Below are positions 1 to 12,174 of a stretch of DNA of 64,000 bases, in pieces (positions within the stretch are counted from its first letter, which is position 1; each line of letters starts with the position of its first letter). A model generated the notes under the pieces. The model made no database searches and had not been told where the DNA came from. It saw nothing but the letters and a program-made list of their open reading frames with translations. A program made the translations under genes and the position numbers. Origin of the DNA: Terebella lapidaria (lineage: Eukaryota; Annelida; Polychaeta; Terebellida; Terebellidae); the NCBI GenBank assembly GCA_949152475.1, contig OX424555.1, positions 10,496,868 through 10,560,867 on the forward strand. The letters are read 5' to 3'.

Positions 1-799
1 CCTTGGGGTGATATCAGAAGTAGTTCACGCTGATTATCGGGATCAAACAATAACATGCGGCGGGATGTATATGAGATATCACCCTCCTATACTCGGGTCT
101 GTATCTGGTAAAGCCCCTCATCAGGTGTGATATCTACTATATGAACACGAACATGATCCTCTCTATGAGCATATATCTATCATGATGGGTACGATCCTCT
201 CGGGGGCACTGATTGTGTGGAATAAAAACAAGCAAATGTGAACTCAACATTGATAATATTACTTGCACAGGGTAGAAGAAAAGATGCTGAAAGGACTAGT
301 GCACATAATGTGGATAATGTGATATACAATCAACTGATGAATTTTATCACATGCTATGAATTTATCTTAAACTACAAACAGTAGGAACACACAGTGATTT
401 CCGACAGTGTGATAACCTTTGCCGGAAACATCATGTTTGCACTATTTTTTCCTTCACATTTTGCTTCACATTTCACATATTCACATGATTTGAAAGAACA
501 ATGAAATCACGAGTGTTCTATGACGTGACAATGAAACATCACGCGATTCAACCTTAGCAACATGCAGAAAACGTACAACCACCGTGACGTCATAATACAA
601 AGTATTTGACGACCAGATGATCTGCATTGTTTATACTGTTTCCTAGCAACGCTCAGTACAAGGGTCCTTGGGTACAATCAAGGATTGTAAGAAGTTCTTG
701 CAATCTTTGGTACAATTTCACTCTAATGTACATGGTTTGGGTTTCCAAATATTTCAGAATCATAAATTCATAGCATGTGATAAAAACAAAACCTGTTTC
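1..799. repeat. Outer left arm of repeat copy E1, plus unassigned DNA
   Basis: No coding region is visible. The stretch around 215-290 resembles 39,445-39,535, so the arm of the large palindromic family reaches at least that far left. The part from about 480 to 760 has no counterpart that I could find elsewhere in the window. It holds a perfect 8-bp CRE-like palindrome (TGACGTCA, 585-592) and an X-box-like string near 638-651, neither tied to a gene. Confidence 0.4.
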
Positions 800-938
800 G
801 TGTGTTTTCCAGCACACGGGAAAGATCTCGTTTGAACTGGCGGGAGAACATCAGAAAGCACTCGACCTTCGGTCTCGTGCTCTCTTATATTCTTCCGCCA
901 ATTCAAACTCGATCTTTCCCGTGTGCTGGAAAACACAC
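800..938. repeat. Near-perfect 139-bp palindrome (fold-back or MITE-like)
   Basis: The left arm 800-867 and the right arm 871-938 are reverse complements with few mismatches, around a 3-nt centre at 868-870. Each arm begins gtgtgttttccagcacacgg when read inward. Short overlapping open frames on both strands are by-products of the symmetry. No convincing target-site duplication flanks it, so the class is open: a tiny fold-back element, or a hairpin made by inverted duplication. It sits inside the outer arm of E1. Confidence 0.75.
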
Positions 939-2240
939 TCACCTAGTTTTGTCATTATATCGAATATTTATCAAACATACACTAGTCTTCCTGGTCACGT
1001 ACTTGTACAATATTACAATTGAATATTCTGTCCTGAATCATGTTTGATTGGTTTTGAAAGCGAAATAATCTCCATGACTGCTGATGATGAACAACAGAAA
1101 AACTGAGTTACATGTGCCACTGAGTTGCCCATCTGAGAATGTCGGCTGGCTGAGGCCGGGTCATGTCACGAACAGACGACACAAACCCTTCTCAGCGGAT
1201 TTTGTTACATCAGATGTCAGTAAGTTCAACCCAGACCCTTCAATATCCTCGCAGTTCAGCAAATTCAAACAAAAGATCATTATGTCTCCTTGACATACTC
1301 TTATGTATTTTTTGATTGTTCGTTTTAGCAATTGTAGTGTTTTCGACACCCAAAGTGCCCACTACTCCGAAAATAGTTTGCTTACACAGATCTAGTGACA
1401 TATCAATGTAAAGCTAACATATTTCCCTCTCAACCTGCAAAGCAATTGCGTTCCTTTATAACAAACCCCGTCTTCAAAAGAAATAGGACACAACAATCTA
1501 GACTGGTATAGGCCTATTGCGGATTCTACCTACACCCGCTTATGTTACTAGCGCATTGTGTTTCATAGATCAAAAATCAAACCACTGCAGTCTGCACGCT
1601 GACAGCTGCGGGGTCATAGGTGTGACAATAACAATAGCATTGCAATATCCAGGGTAGGAGAAATATGCTTGACCATGACTCTAAATGGTCGTTCACCACC
1701 ATATACATGTAGTACATTCATGCGGTGAGTATTGGCGTCCGTGAGATCACCAGATAACGCGATATCTATAGTGTGAACATGACACAGAAACACGTGTACA
1801 TGCGTCACAGCGGTCACATAACAAGTGCTGTGCTGTCATCTTCGATATAACTCAATGGGCAGAACAAGCCCAGTCCGCCTCTTGATTTTTCTTACAGCGA
1901 GAGTGTACTCTCGATTATCACAGGTTAGCGTGTATATCCAGGTAGACCATGAAACATGTGTCAAAAATCCCGATGGCTCCAGAATGTGTTGAGGTGGTGG
2001 TCGTGTGCCGGTTAAGGTCTGTAGAGGAGGGTCGAGTTATTGCCGGCAACATTAGTTTAGAACACTCGCCCTACATGTCTACAGCTCTGGTCATCCCAAA
2101 TACGACAGATGTCATAACACATGTCATGGACATACCAATGTAGAGTGTCACGATGCAAATATGCGTGTCTGAATTGTTTTGGAGGTAGACCTGATTATTA
2201 CAGGGAAAAACGATCGAAGAGCATCGTGCAATGAAATATG
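939..2240 (-). repeat. Left arm of palindromic repeat copy E1
   Basis: This stretch is reverse-complementary to the right arm of the same copy (4,690-6,172). The ordered blocks are Q (1,135-1,290), O (1,560-1,880) and P (1,945-2,190). The same blocks in the same order occur at 6,178-7,175, 30,650-32,170 and 39,775-41,255, and inverted at 4,690-6,172, 16,545-18,110 and 44,395-45,150. No protein-coding signal is seen. The open frames are short and not conserved between copies. Confidence 0.7.
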
Positions 2241-4689
2241 CGTACCACATCAGGGATTGTTACCCGAACTACATGCACCGTTCCCCGCTCCCGCGCAGGC
2301 GTGGCACTCATTCTGGGGAGACCCATAACAGTGTGCCTCCCAATTACAAAACATAACCATGATATGAGTTACTGTAGGGATTTGCGCTGTTTTCATCCAC
2401 GATAAAATCACGATACATCGTGACGCTCTCGTTGTTTAGAACTGTCACCAAAGTGGCCTAAGTGTTTAGGTAATGCAATAGTGATTCACGCTGATGAAGT
2501 TATGTGTTAGAAAGATTCCAAAAGCATTACATTCTTGAAGTCCATTATTGAATGAAGTTACACAGATCATTTCAGTTGTAGGTATAATTGTAGTTGTAGT
2601 TGGAGATATAATTTATGATTATGATTTTTGGATGTTGTCGTTTGTAAGATGATTCGGCAACAGGTCATCTTACATGTCACTGTGACTGTTTAGTATATGT
2701 TCCCAGTTGTGCGTTCGATCATGTCGATCGTCAACCAATGGGTCAATTAGTGGGTGCCAAAAACATACATGCATGAATAAAATCACCCTATAATGCGTTT
2801 GCTCGATTATCCACATTACTAACACAATACTGTCATGAAAAAACATGTGTAGCAATTAAGAAGTAATTCCAAAGTCCACTTATTTATCTCCGTTGGCTCA
2901 CTTACCAGGTGTTGTCTATTTATGTTGTCCATGGCAATGTGCACTTAAACGTGGATTCGTTGAAAGTACCCTCATCGTCTCTCTGAGACAATTACCCCAC
3001 GCCACCCGCCCCGTCCGGCAGCACCCAAGCGACCCCACGTCCAAGTCTGGAACCGCTTGTGTGACTACAATCTGCTGACTGCACAAGTGTCTTTTTCCCC
3101 GCTATTTAGAACGACGCTATTACAGTTGTCCACTCGAATCCATAAAGCGGGGCTTCAATAACGCAAACTGGGCAACATGGACATCTATCGAACCTGGCAC
3201 ACATACCTATCGAGAAGCGTGATTTTCCGTACCAGTGTCAAATTTTTGTGTATCAATCATTTCATCCGAGGACTGGTCTGGTCAGTCAAGTGTCCACCGT
3301 GTCGATTCACTGGGCACAGAAAAGGCATCACTCTTCTTTTCATGCCCTCGACCACTTTTGCCAAATAGTGTTCTGGTAAACATGGTAAATGGCAGTGAAA
3401 AGAAACTGAGCGTTAGTTTCATTCTGTTGTTTCCCAGAACTGTTCAAAAGTTCCAAAAACAAAAAAGGTTAGAAACTGTCCAAGTATTGGGAAAGTATCT
3501 CAATATATCATGCTCCATGTTGACTGAACCACACTCAACACGTTTTCATACATGAATAATAAAACCGCTACACACAGCCTACATGATATTTTTTATCTGA
3601 CCATATCTTGACAGACCAGAAATCTCATTGAACCATTTTTAGCACCAGACATCAAATACGCTCACATCACCTAAATCTTGGATTTATCTGGGAACTGTAC
3701 AGTTCAAATTTAGGTATGGGAAATTACTCGCAGATTGGTTTCCCTAAAAAATATTTAATAATAATCTGAGATTGAATCTAAGGCAAACTGCAACGAACTT
3801 CCATTTGCATGAAAAAAAGGCCGAGGTTGGTGCGGTTCTGTTATTTACATAATTCGGCGACACTATCCTAGGCTTGGGCATATTTGAGGTCCCAGAGATT
3901 TCCACTACATTCGTGGCACCAAATTTGTAATGTAATGTATTGCAACGTTTCTTTTGCAAAATGTTGTACTTTACGTTTGTTATTGGAATCATTAAGAATT
4001 TGGCTGTATTGATGGTAATAGATTGATACTTACATATAACAATGAACAACAATAGAACTGCAATGCCGAAAGATCTAAAAGAAACTGCCATAATTTCAGT
4101 GGAAACGTGATGATAAACAATGGTACAAATGTATGTATCAACCTATTACCGCTGTAAACCAAATTTTGATGATGCCAATAAAAACATAATATCATAAAAA
4201 ATATAAAAAAAAACTTTCTGAATAGAAACAAAGCCCGACCAAACATTCATATCCGAAGCCACACTGGCGTCATCAGGGGCAGACAGTGTGTAATTATAGT
4301 TGTTTCTACTGTACACCAGATGGAATTAGTGTACAACTGCCCAACAACCTATCAAAACAATTTAGAAATCCGAAACAAACCCCGTGAAATAGGTGTATGA
4401 CAAGTACATAAGTACCCAATCACAAGCCAAAAGGCTACTGATTTGATGGATGATAAACAATTAGGACGAATTAGAGATGATACAATAAATATAATGGAAA
4501 TCATTGCGATTTGTGCCATACATTATGTGTTATTTCTCACTAGATGGACAGCTCCTGATAAAATGGTCAGGTTTTGTCCATATCTGACTCATTCGTCAAA
4601 ATTCAGAATATACCTTTTGACAAATCATGTCTAAATACAGAAAGATACACTAGGTACCCAAACTATCATTTCTGATGTGGTTTGCGTAG
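2241..4689. repeat. Interior of palindromic repeat copy E1
   Basis: This is the single-copy core between the arms of E1. The part at 2,880-3,230 is the reverse complement of 34,020-34,330 and 43,105-43,430. The part at 3,400-3,690 matches 10,490-10,790 directly and 33,640-33,930 in reverse. The part at 3,700-3,800 matches 15,212-15,310. No open frame is conserved among copies, so I regard it as noncoding. Confidence 0.65.
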
Positions 4690-6172
4690 TTGATTTCACC
4701 ACCTGCTTGCAATTTCACCATCCCCTTGCAATGTCTACCTCTAAATCCATCCAGACACGAATATTTGCATCGTAACACCCGTCCTTATTGCCGTGACATC
4801 TGTGGGATTATGCTGGTCAGAGATGTGGTCCGGCAGGGTGGTTGTGCTATATTGGTAACGATGGCAATGATTCGAAGCCGAACTCAGACCCTAACCGTCA
4901 CACTACCACCGCTTGTCGTAAATAGGTATCATCTACCTGAAACCATCAGGATTTCTTCCACCTGATAATAATAGGTACAAAATGTCCAGCTCAATGTAGC
5001 AATTGAAACGAGATTGACAAGGATCTTGTAATTTCCACATCCGATATCCTTGATTTTAGGAAGATTTTTTTTTTGGAACAGAAGTTACTACCATAAACAC
5101 GATTCGAATAAAACATTCAATTTCATTCAGTGGTTGTTTTTGATTAATCTATGGCACATAATCACGATAGGCCACTGGATATTAATGGCTGATATCATGG
5201 AACACACTGCTTTTGAAATTGATTGGTAACATTCGTGTTCAGTGGATGGAGCAAAGCCTAAAGAGCTGCAAGCTTATCACATTCCCCAGGATTTACACTC
5301 TGGTGTGTGATAACCCTCGCTATTTCAGGTAGTCTCGTATCTGTGATTGTCAATGTTCATTTGTCAATGCTCGTACACTCACGGGGTTAATTTGGGAATC
5401 ATTTGTGGCACTCATATGACTGGGCTTCTCATATCTTCTGAAGAAAATTGTATTGAAGATGACAGCACAACATCGACACTAGCCAGTATGTCATGTGACC
5501 ACTGTGACGCATGTACATGTTTTGTGTCATGTTCTTGCTATATATCTCGTGTTATCTTGTGGTCAGCAGCCCACGAACACCAATCCTTACCATAGGAAAA
5601 TGACCATTTACAGTCTTTGTCAAGCATATTTCTCTGGCTCCGGCTATTGTCATGTAATGGAATTTCGGTCCCGGTCTAATCCCGAGGATCTGGCAACCGT
5701 CAATATGCAGTGTAGACGTTTGGTTTATCGATCTATGAGACAAAATGCCACACACAATGTCAGGGAATGTAGGTGGAGTCCAGAACCTATCATTGTAGCA
5801 TTTTTTTTTGTGAAAAGGGTGTTGTCTAAAAAAATACAACTTTGGGACAAGTGAGAAAGATGTTTGGCATTAAGGGAATACTTACATTGATCCGACTCGT
5901 CATATTTTTCGAGTATTGGGTCATTTTTTCCATTAATGATTAATATCGATATTTTGCTCAAAACAATCAAATAAAAATATAGTAGGCCTATAGGTCAATG
6001 AGACTGATGTTTTGTGCATTGACATTTACATGTACTGAATTGTAATGATATTGGAGGATTTGAGATCAACTTTCTGACATTGAGTGAAATAAAATCCGTT
6101 GACATGGGTTGATGACATGGGCCACAAACTTCAAAATCTTAGCTGAATTGTTCTCTTCTTCCTCACCCACAG
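4690..6172 (+). repeat. Right arm of palindromic repeat copy E1
   Basis: Blocks P (4,690-5,000), O (5,347-5,800) and Q-side sequence (to 6,172) run in the opposite orientation to 939-2,240. They line up with 16,545-18,170 in E2. The arm stops at about 6,172, where the next copy starts in inverse orientation with no spacer. No gene is seen. Confidence 0.7.
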
Positions 6173-6177
6173 CCAAG

Positions 6178-7175
6178 GAGGTCGGCTGGCTGAGGCCGGG
6201 TCATGCCATGAACAGGCGACACGAACCCTTCTCAGCGGATTTTGTTCCATTAAATGTCAGGAAGTTTATCCCAAACCCTTCAATTTCCTCACAACTCAGC
6301 AAATGCCAACACAAAGAACATTGTTCTCTTTGATATATGTTTATGTATTTTTAAGACTGTTCGTTTCACCAATGGTATATTTTATGATAATAAATGTTAC
6401 TACCAAAAGTACCCACTACTCATAAAGTTTGCTTACACATCTATTGACATATCAATATAAAGCTAACATATCTACCTCTCACCCTGTAACGGAGTTCGAT
6501 TGTGACAAACCCCGTGTTCAAGAAAAGGACACAAGAAACTAGACTGGTATATTGTGAACTCCAATTACACCCACTAGTGTTACCAGCGCACTGATTAGTT
6601 TGATAATCAAACTCCTGCAGCTTTCGTGCTGACAGATACCGGATCCTCGGGGGTAGGCCTACAATAGCAACGGCAATAGCGTGAGAATATCCGGAGCCAG
6701 AGAAATATGCTCGATCATGACCATAATTGGTCGTTTGACTGCGATTAGGATTGGTCTCCGTGGGCTGCTGACCATGAGATCCATGACGTGAACATGACAC
6801 ATGAACAAGAAACACGTGTACATGCCTTACTGTGGTCCCGTGACAAGTTGGTTATTGTCGATTTTGTGCTGTCATCTTCGATATAACTCACCTCAATGGA
6901 CAAAAGATGTCCAGCGCTAGCAACGCGCAAACGATTGTCAAATTGACCCAGTAGTGGCACGAGCATCAACAAATAAACATGCCGTACTTGCCGTGAAAGA
7001 AAACCATCTAAAAGTTTTTCTCTTCAAATCATATTTGACATCTTAGTCATAAACAACATTTACGAATGTCTTCCTGAAATCAGTGATATATTCTCAGGTG
7101 TGACAGACACATGCCAAGGCCCGACAGTTGTACCCGATGGCTTTAGGTGGATGCCTATTAACGACAGGTGTCAAG
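6178..7175 (-). repeat. Left arm of palindromic repeat copy E2
   Basis: Block Q (6,178-6,335) is very close to 1,140-1,290. Block O (6,480-6,980) and the edge of P (7,090-7,175) follow. The arm is interrupted at 7,176 by the nested hAT-like elements and resumes at 9,347. It is noncoding by eye. Confidence 0.7.
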
Positions 7176-7207
7176 GCGGTGAGCAGTGGCGCCCACAGGG
7201 GTACGCA

Positions 7208-7227
7208 GTATACGCACGTGCGTATAC
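7208..7227. repeat. Perfect 20-bp palindrome centred on CACGTG
   Basis: The string gtatacgcacgtgcgtatac equals its own reverse complement. It includes an E-box core CACGTG and two GCGTA half-sites. It lies near the left end of the outer hAT-like element, where subterminal palindromes may bind transposase. That role is inference. Confidence 0.6.
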
Positions 7228-7778
7228 AAAAATTTCCGACGATACCACCCCCCCCCCCCCCCTCCAAATCCATCGTACAGGTTGTCGTATCGATTGTCTC
7301 AATATCAGACAATTGTACATTATATTTTCCAATGCTCTTCTCCACATTCTCAAATTCATTCTCAAAACTTTTTTCATGGCCTGTCCATGTTGAGCAGGTG
7401 GGGTCCAATTTCAACCTGCCTCACTTGGATGTTCACTAGCCTACTTTTTAACAAGTTATTTACCAACCAGCGGCTAATTGATCAATATATGAACTACTAA
7501 CGAATACTAGTAACTGGGATACATTTACGCCAGATGACCAAAAGGAATACATGTACTGAATTCATATTAATTTATCTTGACATAATATATACCATGCAAT
7601 TGCTTCAGTATATTTCATATATAACCTGCTCTGTAGATGAGTTTGACACGAAATGTTCGTGATTTCGCTAAAATATACTCCTTATCAGTGGCCAATTGGT
7701 ATTTGCAAAAATTTTGTATTAACAGAAAGTACACCTGTCCTGTGGGGCAGGTTTGTTAAAACATTCACCTGCCCTACC

Positions 7779-9037
7779 ATTAGTTTCAGTGGCGTAGGAA
7801 GCATTTGAAAAGTGTGGGTGCCCAAAAATGTCCGGTGTGGGGGTTCGGGGTGCGCCGTAAGCCCCCCGAGAAAATTTTGGAATTTGGTGTTCTCTCAGAA
7901 CATTCCTGGCGTGTAGCTTGGGCCCAGTTCAGTGTTATTTTTGTGGGGATTCATCAAGGAATTTAATTTTCTTTGAATGGAAAATTGTCATATAAAATAG
8001 GCCCAAAGAATTCAAGCCACTCCATCTTTTATTATCTTTATGAAAAGTTACTGAGCAAAACAGATAAGTGTGATATAAAATAGGTGGACTGTATTTGTGT
8101 TCTATATAGGGGTGGCAGCAGGATTCCCTCGCAAGCGGTCTGACCTCCCTGAGAGGGGGCCTAAAATATGTACACAAATCGAAATCGAGCGGAGCAAGGG
8201 AGCCAGTGTTCGGTGTGGGGTCTGGGGCCCACTCAAGGGCCCAAAAAGCCAGAGCCTTTTGGTGTTCTGAGGTTGATTCTGAACTTCTGCTGGCTCTTGA
8301 CCTGGTTTCCATTCTCCAGACCTGGTTTCCATTCTCCAGATTTCATAACTTTTTGAAAATACTCATTTTGACTTTATTTTGATCATTCAGTGATTAAGGC
8401 CATAACAATCTTTGCTCGGTTTCAAATTTTGCTCGGTTTCTTCTACAAAAATTGTGTGTTCACTATTTACTTCTTGGTTTCATGTAAACGAAATATACTT
8501 AAATAGAAAACATTCAGACAAGGTTCACGATAGAATCATATATTTCTCAAGTTTAAACCAATGAAATTTTTTTTTTTTTTTGTACAATTTTCCTAACGGG
8601 GATGTGGGGGTAGGCCTATATAGCGCCCCCCTGACCCCCTTTCCTGCCACCCCTGCTTCACCGCCTCACCGTAGAGTAGTCCAAGCGAGGAGCTACTCAT
8701 TTTTCAGTTGTTTATATCGTTGCTAGTTGAGTCAGGTTTGGAAAATCTCCCGCGATTTAATAACCGGAATGATTTTCTCAGTAGATCCATTACGTATAGT
8801 CCATGGGTTTCTGAGACATGCGATTTTTCATTCAATTGAATGTAAACTCAATTGAAATGTAAACTATATATAATGTTTTAGAGTCGTATTGGCGATCTGT
8901 AGTTTCATGTAAAAAAATCGCGAAAATCTGGGGGGAGGGGGGGGGGGGGCAAACATACTCGAGCTCCCGCTATCAAAAAAGTGAGGGGGCTCGGGCCCCC
9001 AGATCCCCCCCTCTGTTCCGACGCCAGTGATTAGTTT
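7779..9037. mobile_element. Inner hAT-like nonautonomous element with 8-bp target duplication
   Basis: The body 7,787-9,029 (1,243 bp) lies between perfect 8-bp copies of ATTAGTTT (7,779-7,786 and 9,030-9,037). The left end reads cagtggcgtaggaag. The right end read inward is cactggcgtcggaac, a good hAT-type inverted repeat. The interior has C and G homopolymer runs (for example 8,931-8,950), a T run near 8,570-8,581 and a 20-bp tandem doublet at about 8,299-8,339. No transposase frame is seen. The stretch 8,106-8,653 begins and ends with similar inverted motifs (aggggtggcag and its complement) and may be a third insertion, but I found no target duplication for it. Confidence 0.75.
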
Positions 9038-9346
9038 CACCTGTCCACGGCAGGCGGACAGTCCTTGATGTCGAGCCCTGTACTGGGTAGTATTACTCCA
9101 CATAACATGTATTATCTTGAATAGGATAACGTTATGTTGTTCATTGGAAATTTATTTTTCATCACAAAAAATCGGATCTAAGACTGTGTTAGGTACCCGC
9201 AACGCCTAGATTCAACCAGAGAGCATCTAGACCCCTTCAGCTTCTGGGACCTAGGCGGGCCCCAGACCCCACGCCTACTGGCTGGGACTCTCTCCTGCAT
9301 TTGTGCGTCCTCTTTTTCAAAACCTGCGGGCGCCTTTGGCGGTGAG

Positions 9347-9532
9347 CCTGTGTTGGTCGAAGGCAGCTTGGAGATACATTATTGAGTGAGGTTACACAGT
9401 GTATAATTATAATTGGAGGTATAATTTATGAGTGGTTTATCGAAAATGTAATATGATTGGACAAGGGTTTATCTTACATGTCACTGGTTATTATATGTAC
9501 CCCGATATGCGCTTAATGATCAATAAATATAT
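9347..9532. repeat. E2 interior between hAT element and solo LTR
   Basis: This noncoding stretch is the reverse complement of about 44,200-44,345 and continues E2 after the hAT insertion. It ends at the 4-bp target duplication ATAT (9,529-9,532) of the solo LTR. Confidence 0.55.
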
Positions 9533-10275
9533 TGTGACGATTTTGCCCTAAGATCGCGGCAGGTGATTGTAAAACTACATGCCATTTGAAATGTGTGGCC
9601 TTTTCTGTCTTGGCCTTGTTTTGACACGCTCCGTTCGAGCGGGCGTTGCTACGGCGACGCATTGTAATTTACGTTATCTAGTAAACTATAACAATGGTTT
9701 GATTACGCTTCGCGTGCAGCCTCTACTTTGTGGTGTATTATATATACACTGGAAGCGACTTGATCGAGGAGATTGTTCACGATCGAGTGGCGAGGATGCA
9801 CTCGGAGCTCGCCATGAGCTTTGAGTTCTCGAGTCGCGAGTAGAGGCCCCTTGGGGCCCTGGGGACAATTTCCATAGGGGGGCCCGGGCTGGGAGAGACA
9901 AGTTGCTGACTCGGGGGCGCAAGCCCTGTGGATCGCCAGTTCTCTCCCTTCCCGGGACGGTGTGACGTAGGCTCTGGCTAGCTCGTCGGGCTGTACGGGG
10001 TTCCGTCCCCGAGGCAGACCGCGGCTCGCCAGTCCTCTCCAGCTAACACCGTGGTGATGAACTAGTTTCTGAACGGTGTCCGTAGGCCTGGGCGTGTCGG
10101 GTGGGCTGTTACCTGGTTACCGTAAATGTTAGAGTGGTTACCGTGTCCGCAGTGACCTCCGGTGAGCGGCGCCGCCGCAAGGATCCGGAATAGCGGATGC
10201 GCGTCCGCAAGGACTCGTGGTGAGAGGACTATCCTCGAGGATCCCGAAGAGCGGACGACAGTCAATAACTTTACA
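9533..10275. mobile_element. Solo LTR (743 bp, TG...CA, 4-bp target duplication)
   Basis: The segment starts TGTGACGATT, ends CTTTACA, and is bracketed by ATAT at 9,529-9,532 and 10,276-10,279. It is more GC-rich than its surroundings and carries a TATA-like string (tatatatac) near 9,738-9,746. There is no internal region and no second LTR, so it fits a solo LTR left by recombination between the two LTRs of a Ty3/gypsy-type element. Flanking E2 sequence resumes on both sides. The LTR differs in sequence from the one at 10,794. Confidence 0.65.
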
Positions 10276-10279
10276 ATAT

Positions 10280-10793
10280 TAATGTTTGCCCAAAGAAAAA
10301 ACAGATACATGCAGGACTAAAAGTGTCAAGTGACATTTGCGTTTGATTGTTTGTTCGATTTTCCACATTACTCGTGTGATAAAATCATGCTAAAAACAGA
10401 CGTTAACTGCAACCCGAGAATAATTCCAAAACTCATTTGTTGTTGTTCATCTATTAACATATCCGATATGGCAATATTCAGGTTTTGAAATGAAATTGGG
10501 CATTAGTGTCATTTTGTTGTTTCCCAGAACTGTACAAAAGTTCCAAAAACAAAATCAGAATCTGTCCAAGTAACTAGAAAATCTCTCAATATACCATGCT
10601 CCATATTGACTGAACCACATTCAACACGTTTTCATACATGAATAATAAAACGGCTACACACAGCCTACATGATATTATGAATCTCACCATATTTTGACCG
10701 ACCAGAAATCTCACTGAACCATTTTTAGCACCAGACGTCAAATATGCCTACTTCATTTGTTTACCTAAATCTGGGTTTTATCTGGTAAATATG
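10280..10793. repeat. E2 interior between solo LTR and gag-only LTR element
   Basis: The stretch 10,330-10,490 is the reverse complement of 43,930-44,160. The stretch 10,490-10,790 matches 3,400-3,690 on the same strand. The block at 2,880-3,230 of E1 is missing here, so E2 has an internal deletion. It ends with TATG (10,790-10,793), the target site of the LTR element. Noncoding. Confidence 0.6.
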
Positions 10794-11966
10794 TGTGACA
10801 ATTAGGTCTCTGGGGGTAGGCACTTTGCCTGAGATTTGACCAATTTTCGTGGGAGGGCAGTCATATCCACACTTGGGGTTGGTTGTTGATAGAAGTCAAC
10901 ACAAGTTTATTACGATGGCTCATTAATTTGAGCATAGTTGATGCAGTTTATACAATTTTTCCCGTGATTTAGTTTGTTTATGTTTTGCCGGCTGCCGGCC
11001 GTATCCCATGCGGTTTTATTGCATTCGCTAGGGGGCGCTACGGTCAATTTGTTTACCTTTTGGCCGGCCGCTTCGAGAGTGATTTTAATGCCTGGGAGGC
11101 GTAATTATCTCAACCTATACATTTATTTACGGGGCAGGGTGTGGGAATTCATTGGGGAAACATAATTTAGGGGATGTTAGGGCATATTTCTTTAGTTATT
11201 TAGATTTTACAGTGAGCAATTCTAGCGTGGCTAAACCGGAAGTGGAGAGGCTATTGACGCCTGGCATTCTGGGAATTCTGGCCTCAATCTGAGCCAGAAT
11301 ATTGCATAATTGACCCCTGAACCCGATCTGGGTCACCGTGACCTGGTTCTGGAGCCAGTGTATTTAAGCAGCGCTCCCAGGGGAGATTTTCAGTCTGCAG
11401 CCCAGCGGGGCAAGGAGCAACACCTGGCACAGGAGATCGACCAGCAGGGCTATAGGAGCTACACATATGATCTGGAGCAACACTTAATGAATTGGAGCTA
11501 CATATTGCCTGGAGATACATCTTGGAGCTACAGTTATATACATGGGAGCCACAAACATTCGGGTTATTTTAGGCCAGTAAAGGTGGATAACATATTTTGG
11601 GACATAATACTTTAGGCCAAGTTAGGCAACGGTATCTCAGGATGGGATTTTGGACACATATATTTTCTGGGCCACATTTAGGCAGTTTTAAGTCGAGTTA
11701 GGCCTGGCAAATAGTTATATTCTGGGTATACATTGAGGCCTTTTGAGGCAGAGAATTTTTGGGGCTGTGTTTTATGCCCATTGATGAATAATTATTTGGA
11801 TTATATACATATTTTGTGTGATTTGGAAACTTTATATATTTTATGTCGGATGTAAATAAAGCATGTAAGGCTGTACATGGTGTTGTGTGTATGAGTCATC
11901 ATCTCGCTGCTGCTCTGGTGCAAGATTTGAAGGAAAAGACAGACGCTCGCTCGGTTAACCGTTACA
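10794..11966 (+). repeat. 5' LTR of gag-only element
   Basis: It starts TGTGACAATTAGG and ends AACCGTTACA, giving TG...CA termini. A TATA-like string (tatttaag) at 11,361-11,368 precedes a likely transcript start, and an AATAAA signal lies at 11,855-11,860. The middle (11,455-11,560) has short degenerate repeats of the ggagctaca type. Confidence 0.88.
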
Positions 11967-11970
11967 ATTC

Positions 11971-11987
11971 TGGTGTCAGAAGTGGGA
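11971..11987 (+). promoter_or_regulatory. Primer-binding site of gag-only element
   Basis: Four bases after the 5' LTR the sequence reads TGGTGTCAGAAGTGGGA. It begins with the TGG that pairs with the CCA end of a tRNA and is a typical Ty3/gypsy primer site. I do not name the tRNA from memory. Confidence 0.7.
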
Positions 11988-12174
11988 TGCTTTTGCCTCG
12001 TTGGTAATAGCATCCTGTGATGCGATTCCACGTTATGGGTTTCCTGTCTTGCATCAGGCATAGGTGATGGCTCGCCATGGTACATGGGAGCCACAATATG
12101 TGTTGGACAACTGGTCTGTCGCCAGTGATCCACACACCAGCTCCAGGAGATGGAGAGATGGAGTGACTGGATGA

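Larger units (their letters stand above)
7176..9346. mobile_element. Outer hAT-like nonautonomous element with 8-bp target duplication
   Basis: The element body is 7,184-9,338. It is flanked by a perfect 8-bp direct repeat GCGGTGAG (7,176-7,183 and 9,339-9,346), the target-duplication length of hAT transposons. The ends form imperfect terminal inverted repeats: the left reads cagtggcgcccacagg, and the right, read inward, caaaggcgcccgcagg. The unoccupied paralogue at 44,341-44,400 (reverse strand) runs straight across the site with one copy of the repeat, in slightly changed form. A second element (7,787-9,029) lies inside. Without it the outer element is about 0.9 kb. No transposase frame is visible, so it would depend on an enzyme supplied from elsewhere. 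Confidence 0.72.

Noticed and set aside
585..651. CRE (TGACGTCA) and X-box-like motif as a promoter
   Set aside because: No gene or transcript start nearby. Single short motifs occur by chance and inside repeats.
760..1047. Several short open frames on both strands
   Set aside because: They arise from the palindrome at 800-938.
7094..7500. Overlapping 100-codon open frames around a C15 run
   Set aside because: They cross the border of a transposon insertion and a homopolymer. No coding signal.
8106..8653. Third nested transposon inside the inner hAT-like element
   Set aside because: Ends show a short inverted motif (aggggtggcag), but no target duplication was found, so it is kept only as a remark.
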